Assembly: GCA_902168105.1 (NCBI GenBank) | Contig: CABHOY010000019.1 | Coordinates: 372,001 to 436,000, forward strand | Direction of reading: 5' to 3' | From: an uncultured Flavihumibacter sp. | Lineage (GTDB): Bacteria; Bacteroidota; Bacteroidia; Chitinophagales; Chitinophagaceae | DNA length: 64,000 nucleotides | The notes under the pieces: generated by a model | Database searches by the model: none | Told to the model about the DNA's origin: nothing | Seen by the model: the letters and a program-made list of their open reading frames with translations, nothing else | Translations under genes and position numbers: made by a program | Shown: piece by piece, positions 43,165 to 53,200 of the stretch | How the letters are laid out: each line of letters begins with the position of its first letter | Numbering within the stretch: the stretch's first letter is position 1

Positions 43165-44949
43165 TTACCTGCCGCTGATGATCCTGAATTCCGTTCTGCG
43201 GTTACGCGCACGGCCTTCGGGATTGTCAGATCCATCAGTATTTGTGTTCGGTGCTATCGGACGTGTCGCTGCATATCCTTTGGATTGCAGACGCTCAGAT
43301 GCTATTCCCTTGCTTACGAGGTAGTCCACACAACTCTTCGCTCTGTCTTCAGACAATTTTTCATTCAGTTTATTCGAACCTTTGCTGTCGGTATGCGCGC
43401 TTAGCTCGATAACAATAGCCGGATACTTCTGTAACATCGCTACCAACCTGTCAAGCGATGGAAAAGATGCGGGTTGCAGGTAAGACATATTGAAGTCGTA
43501 GTAAATATTCTCCAGTACGATAGGGCCATCTGTTGTTGGCGGTTCCAGTGCAATGATCTGTGGCTCTGGTTTCGGCGCTGGTGGTGGAGGAGGAGGTGGT
43601 GGCACTACTTTCTGTAATGAGAAGAGTTCCAGGCAACAAGCTGCAGCACGGTCGGACGACAACCACACATTCTCCAGGATGTTATCCTTACTACCCTTGC
43701 TGATGAAATACATGTCATCCTTTACAGAGTTTACCGGATAACCTAAGTTCACTGGTTCGCTCCAGGCGCCTGCAGAATCTTTTGTGTAGAAGAAATCAAA
43801 ACCTCCCATACCTACTCTTCCATCCGTAGAAAATATCAGCAGTTTAGAAGCAGCATGCACATATGGCGCTTCTTCATTCCAGGCGGTATTGATCACCGGT
43901 CCAAGGTTCTTTGTAAAAAAAGGCGTTCCTTCTCCGTTCAACTCCGCTTCCCACAGGTCAAATCCACCTACGCCTCCCGGCCTGTCACTGGCGTAGATCA
44001 GGCGTTTACCATCAGGTGTTACGAACGGCTGTTGGGAACTGTAACCCGGTACGTTCAATATAGTATCCAGCAATACAGGTTCGCCCCAGGTATCACCACT
44101 CTTTTTACTACTGTAGATGGCTGCGCTCTTTTTACCCTGCTTCACTATCCAGCGTGTCATAAAAAGGATATTGCCATCCGGGCTTAAGGCTATCACTCCC
44201 TGATCAACATCCTTTGGTTGTGCAATAGCCAGACGGCTTACTGTATCCGGTCGTCCGGATGCATAATTGGCACTATACAGACGGTTCACGAATGCATGTC
44301 CTTTGGCGCCCTTCTCAGGTCTTGTGGAAGTAAACACCAGCACACTGTCTTTAAACCATACAGGTGCATAGTTAGCCCCCACAGGATTGATCACTTCAGG
44401 CGCTTTCTCCACCTTATACAGGTTCAGATCAGGCTTCGCCATCTCAGTAATGATGAAGCGAAGGTTCTGTAGTTCCCGCTGCGCAGTTTCACGGTAAATG
44501 TCCTGCTGTGTATATGACTCGAGGAAATAAGTAAAAGCTTTCTCAGCCAGTTCATGCCGGCCTAATGCACGTAACGCTACCGCATAATGATAAGGAGCCA
44601 GCGGGAAAGCCGCTTTATCAAACTCCATCGCTTCTGCATACCAGGGTACTGCCTTGCTATAGTCGTGCAACAAACGATAGCTTTCAGCCAGTCTATAAAT
44701 AGCCTGCTGTTCAGTACTTACTGTCGCTAACGATTTCTTGGCTGACGGCTGTGTGTTATATGGCCTGTATGCCGCATTGCTTACGATCGTTCTGGAACCT
44801 GCCAGGTATTTTTCATAATACGGTGCAGCAGAACTATACTCTGCATTCTTGTAGTAATAATCAGCAGACCTCAGGTAATTATAGGCAACCTGCGCTTTGC
44901 TTATTGTTACCGCCGAAAACAGTACTGCTGTAAGAAATATATGTTTCAT
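43165..44949 (-). CDS. TPR / beta-propeller / OmpA-domain outer-membrane protein, 594 aa
   Basis: A signal peptide (MKHIFLTAVLFSAVTISKAQ) is followed by a TPR-like helical part (about 25-165; YLRSADYYYKNAEYSSAAPY, LAPYHYAVALRALGRHELAE). A PD40/WD40-like propeller follows (about 190-440; VFTSTRPEKGAKGHAFVNRL, DGKRLIYASDRPGGVGGFDL). After a Pro-rich linker (PPPPPPPPAPKPEP) comes an OmpA domain (about 480-594; YYDFNMSYLQP, IELSAHTDSKGSNKLNEKLS, NRRTEFRI). This order matches PorE-like proteins that tie the T9SS outer-membrane part to peptidoglycan. It sits between two porP genes. Confidence 0.92.
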   Translation of the reverse strand: MKHIFLTAVLFSAVTISKAQVAYNYLRSADYYYKNAEYSSAAPYYEKYLAGSRTIVSNAAYRPYNTQPSAKKSLATVSTEQQAIYRLAESYRLLHDYSKAVPWYAEAMEFDKAAFPLAPYHYAVALRALGRHELAEKAFTYFLESYTQQDIYRETAQRELQNLRFIITEMAKPDLNLYKVEKAPEVINPVGANYAPVWFKDSVLVFTSTRPEKGAKGHAFVNRLYSANYASGRPDTVSRLAIAQPKDVDQGVIALSPDGNILFMTRWIVKQGKKSAAIYSSKKSGDTWGEPVLLDTILNVPGYSSQQPFVTPDGKRLIYASDRPGGVGGFDLWEAELNGEGTPFFTKNLGPVINTAWNEEAPYVHAASKLLIFSTDGRVGMGGFDFFYTKDSAGAWSEPVNLGYPVNSVKDDMYFISKGSKDNILENVWLSSDRAAACCLELFSLQKVVPPPPPPPPAPKPEPQIIALEPPTTDGPIVLENIYYDFNMSYLQPASFPSLDRLVAMLQKYPAIVIELSAHTDSKGSNKLNEKLSEDRAKSCVDYLVSKGIASERLQSKGYAATRPIAPNTNTDGSDNPEGRARNRRTEFRIISGR

Positions 44950-44987
44950 GTTTTTCTTTTAATACGTTTGATGGATGAGGGTTCATG

Positions 44988-45995
44988 TTAGAGACGCGGA
45001 CAAACAAACTCCACTTCCTGTGACCTGAAAAGTTTTCTACCGATGAAGGTGAGTGACAACTCGAAGCTGCTAGAGCCTCTTGCCATCTTGCTCAGTTCTG
45101 AGGTATTAATATCATAACTTACACCGAGTGTAAAACTCTTATAGGTAAAACCGGCATGTGTGGAAACTGCATCTTTAAGCCTGTAATTGAAACCCAGCAA
45201 TACATCCGTCATAGGGTTTACAAACAATTGTCCGTAAGCACCAGCCATCTTCTCTTCTGCATTACCTTGTCTGAGATAAAGAATGTTAGGCGTTACGCTG
45301 ATCGTTTCTGTAACTGCCAGCTTCACACCTGCATGTCCTGTAAAGCGCATCGGGAAACGTGCATCGCCATTTTTGCTGAACTGATCGGTAGGGCGTGTAA
45401 GATGTGACACGGAGAAACCGCCGAAGATGTTATATTTCTTTCCCGGCTCTGCATCATAGTACAGTGCACCGGCGCCGGCATCAAATGAAGTGGATGACGT
45501 TCTGCTGAAAGCATCTCCACTTGGCGTACCTGGATTATAACCGGTAATGGGGTTCCATTGGTCGCCAAAGGTTAACTTGGAAGCATCGAACTTACGCTGT
45601 ATCATACCGAACTGTAAGCCGAATACCAACCTGTGATATCCTTCATCGCCGAAACGTACGCCGGTATAAGAAGCGCTTCCATAGGCGGTGGTATAGTTAT
45701 AGCCACCGTCACCCGCTTTCTGGTTCAGCACACTGACACCAAAGTTGAATTGTTTGTTGGTGGTGAAATCAGCTGCGACACCATACGTTGTGAACGGATC
45801 GCTGATGTTTCCCCATTGATTACGATAGATGGCTGAAATACGGTATTGGCCATCAAATGCACCGGTTAACGCCGGGTTAAGCCAGGACGGATACACATAA
45901 TACTGGGAAAAATGCGGATCTGTCTGCGCTGTTGCTGTATTCCCTGTAAAGATCAGAAAGGGTAATACCAGGATGATAGATAGTATATTTCTCAT
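44988..45995 (-). CDS. PorP/SprF-family T9SS membrane protein, 335 aa
   Basis: The signal peptide is followed by the family motif TDPHFSQYYVYPSWLNPALTG (about residues 25-45), then RYRISAIYRNQWGN-like and barrel segments, ending SFELSLTFIGRKL. It lies 24 nt after the 1391-aa PKD/type B gene, the usual partner arrangement. It is a distant paralog of the protein at 42098-43129. Confidence 0.93.
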   Translation of the reverse strand: MRNILSIILVLPFLIFTGNTATAQTDPHFSQYYVYPSWLNPALTGAFDGQYRISAIYRNQWGNISDPFTTYGVAADFTTNKQFNFGVSVLNQKAGDGGYNYTTAYGSASYTGVRFGDEGYHRLVFGLQFGMIQRKFDASKLTFGDQWNPITGYNPGTPSGDAFSRTSSTSFDAGAGALYYDAEPGKKYNIFGGFSVSHLTRPTDQFSKNGDARFPMRFTGHAGVKLAVTETISVTPNILYLRQGNAEEKMAGAYGQLFVNPMTDVLLGFNYRLKDAVSTHAGFTYKSFTLGVSYDINTSELSKMARGSSSFELSLTFIGRKLFRSQEVEFVCPRL

Positions 45996-46019
45996 TTTGG
46001 TCGATATTTTTAGAGGTTG

Positions 46020-49000
46020 TTATTGTAAAATGACTACATACCCGCTTAGCGGTGCGAATCCATTCTTTAGTTTTATGATATAGTAGTAGGTAGCCTGTGG
46101 TAATAAGCGGCCCTGATAAGTACCATCCCACGGCGTACGATAGCCTTCAGAATAGTACACACGCTGTCCGTACCGATTGAACACTTCCACGGTGCAATCC
46201 GCATAGTCAGACAGGTTAGTCAGTTCCCATCTGTCATTCATCTGATCGCCGTTCGGAGAGAAGGCATTCGGCACTTTTACGGGTTTGAAGACTTTTACTG
46301 ACAGTTCATCCGTTGCGATACAGCTACCTTCTCCGATCGCTGTCAGTGTGTAGACCTGGTCTTCCATGGCCTGTAACGTCGGGCGCAGCACTGTAGGATC
46401 AGACAATCCATCGGGTGGCGTCCAGCGGAATTTAAGTACAGTGGAATCGTTGGCAGTTGCATTAAAGGTGACCAAGCTGGCCTGTGTCACGATGAAAGAT
46501 TGCCCGGCATCGATAACCGGCTGAAGATATACCACAACGTTGCTGGTGAATGGTGCAGACACACAACCTGCGCCATTGGCTACCACCAGTTGTACAGGAT
46601 AATCACCTGGCTGATTGTAACGCTTCACCGGATGCTGTTCTGTAGATCCGCTGCCATCACCAAAGGTCCATGCCCATGATACGATGTTGTTATCCGCATC
46701 TACACTTCTGTCAGTAAAGACGTTGTCCGCTCCCTGGCACAGCGTATCGGGCGATACAGTGAAGTCTGCCAGCGGCTGTGTAAAGAAGGCGTCCAGCAGT
46801 TTTTCCTTACTTGATGTACAACCATACACGGAGGTAGTTGTCAGTGAAACGGTGTAAGCTCCAGCAGCGTTGTAGCTATATGCAGGAGAAGCGACTGTCG
46901 ATATACCTCCATCGCCGAATGCCCACTGGTAAGTAAGTCCGGCGTTGTCAGGAATAGTAGACATATCAGTGAACCTGGCAATACCTTCCGGCATACAGAT
47001 GCTGCCCGGCAATGCAAAGTCCGTAACCGGTATAGCATGCACCGCTACTGTTCTGGTGGCAGTGTCACTGATACAACCGTTGTTACTTACCGTCACCAGT
47101 TTCACTTTATAAGTATTCCATGCGGTGAAAGTCTTGTCAAAAGGAACATTGTCTGTCCGGGTTTCATTAGTGCCATCTCCGAAAGACCATTTCCAGGTTG
47201 CAATAGTACCTGCTGTAATGGAGGACTGATCTGCAAAGTTCACCGCTTCTCCAAGACAAATATTCTCATTGGCAGCGAAAGCTGGTTGTGGCTTCGGATT
47301 CACAGTAATAGTAGCAGATACAGAATCGATACATCCTTTCTGTGTTGTAAATACATACCACAAGGTGTGTGTACCTGCACCTGCTGTAAGCGGATTAAAA
47401 ATACCGGCGGCCGATACGCCCGGTCCCTTGTAAGTACCCGTGCCAGGCACTCCGTTCGTCACACTACCTTTTGCTACAGATATAATACTCTTATCGTTCA
47501 CACATACTGCCGGTAATGCAGCTGTAAATGTGAGGCGCGGCTTCAGATTGAAATTGGCAGACACCGTAGTATCCTTAGAACATCCCTGGGCAGTAGTAAC
47601 AGTATATTTGATGTTATAAGTTCCAAAGGTGGTGTAGTTATGTTGTGGATTAGCTATAGTAGCAGTGTTTGGGTTTTGCGGCGTAGCCCCGGCATCACCA
47701 AAGTTCCATGCATAAGTGCTGATCGCCTGTCCATCCGGCACGGTGGTCGTACTGGTAAACTGTACAAGACCGTCTACCTCCAGACAGTTATTAGGATATG
47801 TGAAACCTAATATTGGCTTCGCATTGACCTGTATCTGCTTCTTCACGGTATCACTCACACACAGCTCGCTTATTTTTACGACATGTGCAACGGTATATGT
47901 TCCGAATTTGGAATAATGTGCTGTTTGCGCTGTTGATTTATCCAGCGAAGCTGTAGTATCATTTCCAAAGTTCCAATACCAGTTCTTCATTGGAGCTGTA
48001 CCACCATAAGTGGATTGGTCTGTCAGACTAACACCTCCACCTTCACAAAGGGCAGCAGGCACGGTAGTGAAATCAGCTACCGGTTTTGCCACTACAGTTA
48101 TCGGAATGATGGTATCTGCCAGGCATCCTTCTTTAGAGATCACACTGAGCTGAATATTCTGTACCCCCACAGGGAACTTACGTTTCACCAATGCGCCACT
48201 GTCCTGTATAGCACCCGGAAAGTTCCATTTCCAGCGGTCAATATTATATCCGCTTCCGCTGCTGTCACCTTTAAAATAAACGGTATCCATCGTACAGCCG
48301 GTGAAATCAGTTTTGAAAGAGGCTGTTGGTTTACGTTTAACATCTACATAGATCTTTACCTCTTCTTTATGATCACATTTTTCAATACTTGGATGTGTAT
48401 TGGTGATAGGTATTTCATACTTCCCAATTGTACTAAATACATAGGTACCTGGTAGGGTATATTTGTAATACGGTACGCCATTCACCAACTCCTCGCCGGT
48501 AGGCACGGGATTGGTAAGAGATACATCAGCATTAGGTGTGACCATAGTCCCCAGCTTGCTGACATTCCACTGCATCTCTGTCGGCTTGTATGCCAGCAGT
48601 ACCGACAACTCCACCGGGGTTTGTGTACAGGTAAAGTCATTCTTATAAGATGATGTATCCTGTTCATTGTGAATAACACCAATTACGTTCAGGTTATTGA
48701 TGAGGGTACCCGCATTATAACCATAGCTTTCCACAGAGCCTAAACCATAAGTAACAGCAGTAAACGCAGAGTCACTTTGCACAATAGCCTGTGCCTGATT
48801 GGAATTCCATCTTTTTATAACAATGGCATAACCGGGTTTATTCGGATGATCAATAAGGGAAGACCACGCGTTACTCTGCCCGTCAATCATAAGCGATTTG
48901 GTTCCTTCTTTAGGAATGATCAGGGTAAGATAATTCACGCGGATGCTCTCTCTGTTATTCCGGTAGAAACCGATCCTCTTAATAGATTGCTCTACAGGAC

Positions 49001-50195
49001 TGAGATAGACCATTTCAGGGTCGCCATCGCCGCCTGTATTAGGGCAAGCGCCGGTAGACGCCATATACTGGGCAATCAGGATCGGTTTATCAGATTCTAT
49101 ATAATCAGGTGTATTACTTTCAAATTCGTAGAAAGAATTATTCTGCAAACCGGTCAGTTGCAGGCCGTTACGTTTCACAATAGTGGCCGGATCTTTCACG
49201 ACTACTTTATAAGGATTGGTCATGAAACTGGACGGCGTGTTATCAGTCGATGTAGGCGCTGTCAGATAACGTTTTCCCCATGCCTGCGACGGAAAGACCT
49301 GCTGGATGTTATTATCGCCACTGGACCCGAAATTGCCCTGACAGGCGATAGCTGTACGGCTGCTTCCTGAGAACACCGCTACAGGAAAACAGGTATCATT
49401 GACGTTAGCGATCGATCTTACCGTAGTACCCGTCATTTCACGCCCTGCACTACCACCCAGGGAAGCACCTACTACCTGGTAGATCTCACCTCTGTTCAGT
49501 GTAACAATGAAAGGAACACCTGCAGGTTTACCGTTACGGGTCAATACGGATGGTGTGATCTCAACAACTGTATTGTTATCTTTTGCCACAACGAACATCC
49601 AGGAGAAACAGTCGAAGTCATAATCCTGCTGGCTGTTCAATGAAACATAATAGTATCCCCATGTTTCTTCCGGCATCAGCATCGTAGCACCTGAAGAGGC
49701 GGAACCATAGATGTGCGCATAAGCTACGATAGGTGCGTCACTTACGATATGAATGCCTTTCTTGGTGAACAGCCCCTCTCCTCCTGTACCACCAAATGTG
49801 GGCGGTACTGAATATAATCTCGCATCGAAGGTCCCTGTCTTAGGGATCGGGTCAGTAGCAATAACAGTATTGGCAGGAATACTGAATGTTCTTGTCCAGG
49901 TAGTGCCATCTAATGTTACGGTCACATTTGCGGGTTCTTCAGCACTCAGGTACAATACCATTTCCTGTGAATTGCCCCTGTTGGGCTCCATAAACTGATG
50001 ATGGCCGTATCCCACCCAAAAGCTTTTACCTCTGTTGGATAAATTCTGACCATAGGTTTGCAAACAAGTCAGCAGGATGAGCAGCGTAGCTATCAGACTG
50101 CATAACGACCTCCTGCTGCCAGTGCCCCCGCCAGAAGGCGGGGTGCAATAGCGAGCAAAGATCTGTCTGGATAATAATAATGTCCATTTCTCCAT
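46020..50195 (-). CDS. IgGFc-binding-like, multi-PKD protein with T9SS type B sorting domain, 1391 aa
   Basis: The unusually long signal n-region (28 residues) precedes the core CSLIATLLILLTCLQTYGQ. Residues about 52-500 form an IgGFc-binding-like region (SFWVGYGHHQFMEPNRGNSQ, APIVAYAHIYGSASSGATML, VVEITPSVLTRNGKPAGVPF, LNRGEIYQVVGA). It is clearly homologous to the same region of the next gene upstream. From about 610 to 1290 there are six or so PKD modules (WKWNFPGAIQDSG, WYWNFGNDTTASLD, YAWNFGDAG, WKWSFGDGTNETR, YQWAFGDGG, WAWTFGDGSGS). The C-terminal 90 residues are the gliding-motility-associated/type B tail (VPNAFSPNGDQMNDRWELTN, TVEVFNRYGQRVYYSEG, TPWDGTYQGRLLPQATYYYI). Exported by T9SS, probably a surface adhesin. 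Confidence 0.92.
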   Translation of the reverse strand: MEKWTLLLSRQIFARYCTPPSGGGTGSRRSLCSLIATLLILLTCLQTYGQNLSNRGKSFWVGYGHHQFMEPNRGNSQEMVLYLSAEEPANVTVTLDGTTWTRTFSIPANTVIATDPIPKTGTFDARLYSVPPTFGGTGGEGLFTKKGIHIVSDAPIVAYAHIYGSASSGATMLMPEETWGYYYVSLNSQQDYDFDCFSWMFVVAKDNNTVVEITPSVLTRNGKPAGVPFIVTLNRGEIYQVVGASLGGSAGREMTGTTVRSIANVNDTCFPVAVFSGSSRTAIACQGNFGSSGDNNIQQVFPSQAWGKRYLTAPTSTDNTPSSFMTNPYKVVVKDPATIVKRNGLQLTGLQNNSFYEFESNTPDYIESDKPILIAQYMASTGACPNTGGDGDPEMVYLSPVEQSIKRIGFYRNNRESIRVNYLTLIIPKEGTKSLMIDGQSNAWSSLIDHPNKPGYAIVIKRWNSNQAQAIVQSDSAFTAVTYGLGSVESYGYNAGTLINNLNVIGVIHNEQDTSSYKNDFTCTQTPVELSVLLAYKPTEMQWNVSKLGTMVTPNADVSLTNPVPTGEELVNGVPYYKYTLPGTYVFSTIGKYEIPITNTHPSIEKCDHKEEVKIYVDVKRKPTASFKTDFTGCTMDTVYFKGDSSGSGYNIDRWKWNFPGAIQDSGALVKRKFPVGVQNIQLSVISKEGCLADTIIPITVVAKPVADFTTVPAALCEGGGVSLTDQSTYGGTAPMKNWYWNFGNDTTASLDKSTAQTAHYSKFGTYTVAHVVKISELCVSDTVKKQIQVNAKPILGFTYPNNCLEVDGLVQFTSTTTVPDGQAISTYAWNFGDAGATPQNPNTATIANPQHNYTTFGTYNIKYTVTTAQGCSKDTTVSANFNLKPRLTFTAALPAVCVNDKSIISVAKGSVTNGVPGTGTYKGPGVSAAGIFNPLTAGAGTHTLWYVFTTQKGCIDSVSATITVNPKPQPAFAANENICLGEAVNFADQSSITAGTIATWKWSFGDGTNETRTDNVPFDKTFTAWNTYKVKLVTVSNNGCISDTATRTVAVHAIPVTDFALPGSICMPEGIARFTDMSTIPDNAGLTYQWAFGDGGISTVASPAYSYNAAGAYTVSLTTTSVYGCTSSKEKLLDAFFTQPLADFTVSPDTLCQGADNVFTDRSVDADNNIVSWAWTFGDGSGSTEQHPVKRYNQPGDYPVQLVVANGAGCVSAPFTSNVVVYLQPVIDAGQSFIVTQASLVTFNATANDSTVLKFRWTPPDGLSDPTVLRPTLQAMEDQVYTLTAIGEGSCIATDELSVKVFKPVKVPNAFSPNGDQMNDRWELTNLSDYADCTVEVFNRYGQRVYYSEGYRTPWDGTYQGRLLPQATYYYIIKLKNGFAPLSGYVVILQ
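50126..50143. repeat. GC-rich REP-like palindrome inside a signal-peptide coding region
   Basis: CCCCGCC-AGAA-GGCGGGG: a 7-bp perfect GC stem with a 4-nt loop in otherwise moderate-GC sequence. It encodes the PPSGGG part of the extended N-terminus of the 1391-aa protein. Confidence 0.55.
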
Positions 50196-50211
50196 AAAAC
50201 CATTTTTAATA

Positions 50212-53200
50212 CTACCTGAGGAGGTTGAGTGTACCCTTTCTTTCTATCGAGGTACCATCAGCCAGTTTCAGTTTGCAGATGTAGATGTATACACCGGAAG
50301 GTTGTGCCTTCCCTTTGTAACTACCATCCCATCCTATATTCTGCGTATTGGATTCGAATATCTTCTCACCCCACTGGTTAAATACCATGAAATGAAGCTC
50401 TCTCACCACCGCGCCGTATACCTGCCATACATCGTTCAATCCATCTCCGTTCGGTGAAAATCCTGAAGGGATGAATACACCGTCCGGCAATGTTTTACCA
50501 GTAGCCGGCTGAGACACTTTCTCTTCACAGCCGGTCGCCTTCACCAGCAGTGTTACCGACTGCTGCGGTTTAAGGCCGCTTACAATATGTTCCAGTCCTT
50601 CGCCACCGGAAGAAGGTGTGATCCAGGTAGCACCATTGTCAGTAGATACCAGGTATCCTGTAGCACCATTGATCTCATTCCATGTGAAGCGGATCAGGTT
50701 CACTCCTATTGAGTCGACACGGAGCGCCGGGGTAGCCAGTTGCGGTAATACCAGTAATACTGCCGGTGTACGCGCCAGACCGGCACAACCGCCTTTCGTT
50801 GTTTCTACATAGTATACTGCCGGACTAACGGCATCTTTTATTTCGAGCGTAGTACCTGCTTTGATCAATGCACCACCTGTTGCTGCGTTGTACCAGTTGT
50901 AGTCAGCAGCAGGGTCAGGGTTCTGTACGGTGAATGTGGCATCGGTATGAGCACAGATCCTCAGTGTATCTGAGTTAAGCGTAGCGGCTGTAGGTTCGTT
51001 CACTTCAACAGTCTTCACTGTATCGCCCACACAACCGTCTTTCGTGATTACATGTAATGTTTCTGTATAACTACCGGCAGCTTCGTATTCCTTCGTTACA
51101 CTGCGGGTATTTGCAGTAGTACCATCGCCGAACGTCCATTGCCATTTGCTGATCGCAGCATTGTTCTCAGTAACAGCAGTTCCATTGAATACTGCGATGT
51201 CGCTGATACATCCGTTATAGCTGATAGAGAAGTCTACTACCGGCGCGGCGATCACTTTCACACTGAGATAAGTAGTGATACTGTTATCACAGCTGGCGAT
51301 ATCAGGATTAGTTACCTTAACCGGGATCTGATAGGTACCGGGAGCAGTGAATGTATATTCAGTGGCGATCTCGTACTTGTAGTAAGTCTGACCATCGATG
51401 ACCAGCGTATCAACAGGAACAGGGTTGTTAGTCGAAACGTCTGCAGCAGGCGTCAGGTTAGCTACCTGGCTCAGTTGCCATGTCAGCGTAGCTGGTACCA
51501 TTGGCAGCAGCGCTGTGAGACGGAACGGTGTTTTAGCACAGGTGTATGTGTTCTTATTACCTGTTGCGTTGTTTACGTTTGTCAATGCAGGCTGCACGTT
51601 CAGGTTCCTTATCTGCATGCCTACGTTATGTGCATAGCTCACATCTGTTCCGAAACCATAAGCGATAGCAGTGAATGCAGAATCACTCTTGATCGTACTC
51701 AGGCCGTCACCGCCATTCCAGCGTTTCACTATCACTACGTAGTCAGCCCTGTTCGGATGATTATAAGAATAGCTGAAGGTGTTAGTACCGTCAATCAGCA
51801 GCGAATTCAGACCTTGCTTATGAATAACAAGTGTTACCAGGTTATAAGTTACGGCAGCTTCATTGTTACGATAGAAGGTTGCTTTCTTCACCGCCTGTTC
51901 TGTTGGTGTTAGGTAGACCATATCCACATCACCACCACCCGGATTAGCGCAGGAACCGTCATTAGTGAAGTATTGCGCCACAGTAACCGGTTTGTCAGCG
52001 ACGATGTAGTCAGCGGTCCTACTTTCAAACTCGTAGTAACTGTTATTGATCAGTGTATTGAGCGGTAACTGTGTATTGTTCCTTTTCACCACCGTAGCAG
52101 GGTCTTTCACCAGTACGCGATAGATGTTCGTCATCAGGCGTATCGGATCGGCCATACCGGAAGATGGTGCTGTCATAAAGGTCTTACCCCATGACTGTAC
52201 CGGCTGGTTCTGTTGTACTACGTTATCACCATCATTACCAAACCCGCCACCGGAGCCACCACAACCGAAGGAGGTGTAGCTATTTCCGGAGAATACAGCT
52301 ACCGGATAACATTTACCATTCGCGTTCTGTACTGCACGAACAATACTACCGGAAAGGTCATTGCCTTCACTCTGGTCTTTCATAGCGCCTAATACCTGGT
52401 ACACTTCACCTCTGTTCAGTGTCACGGTAAATGGCTGACCAGCTGCACGTCCACCGTTGGTAGCCTGTGATGGTGTGATCTCTACTGCTGTGCTGTCATT
52501 ATCGGCGATGATATAGAACCAGGAGAAGGAATTTGCATCAGCAACCTGGCGGGCTGTCATCGGACGGTATTCATAGCCGTAGGTACCAACTGGCATCAAC
52601 AATGTAGCGGCGGCAGTGCCCCAGCTGTACTGATGTGCATATGCTGCTATCGGTGCATCGCTTTCAATGCTGATTCCGAAAGGAGACAGACCTTCACCCG
52701 TCAGACGGGCATCGCTTAAACCGGATTTAGGTATCATGTCGGTAGTCAGCGCAGTGTTAGCTGGTACCAGGTAATCTTTACCCCATGCAGTACCATTCAC
52801 TTTCACTACAACATGTGCATCTGTCTGTCCTGCTACGAGATAAAGTGCGAGGTTCTGATCATTATCTGTCATGAAAGACCTGTCGTGACCATAAGCCACC
52901 CAGAAGCGGGTACCGATATTAGAAGTATCTGCACCGGCAGGACCGTCCTGTTCGAATATCAGGTTACCTCTTAAGCCGGTGAATTTGTCGAGATATTGTA
53001 AGGCTGTATCTGCAATGATATTCTTTGCTACATCTACTGTACTGCTATCATTGATGATCCAGTTATTGGCAGCATTTGTTCTGCCCAGGCGAATGTTCTT
53101 TTCCCTGTCCATATAACCTAACCAGGAGTCAACATAGAACTGTTCCAGGTTGAATTTATAAGCCCCACCGCCGGTTACGTCAACATCTGTATAGAAGTAC

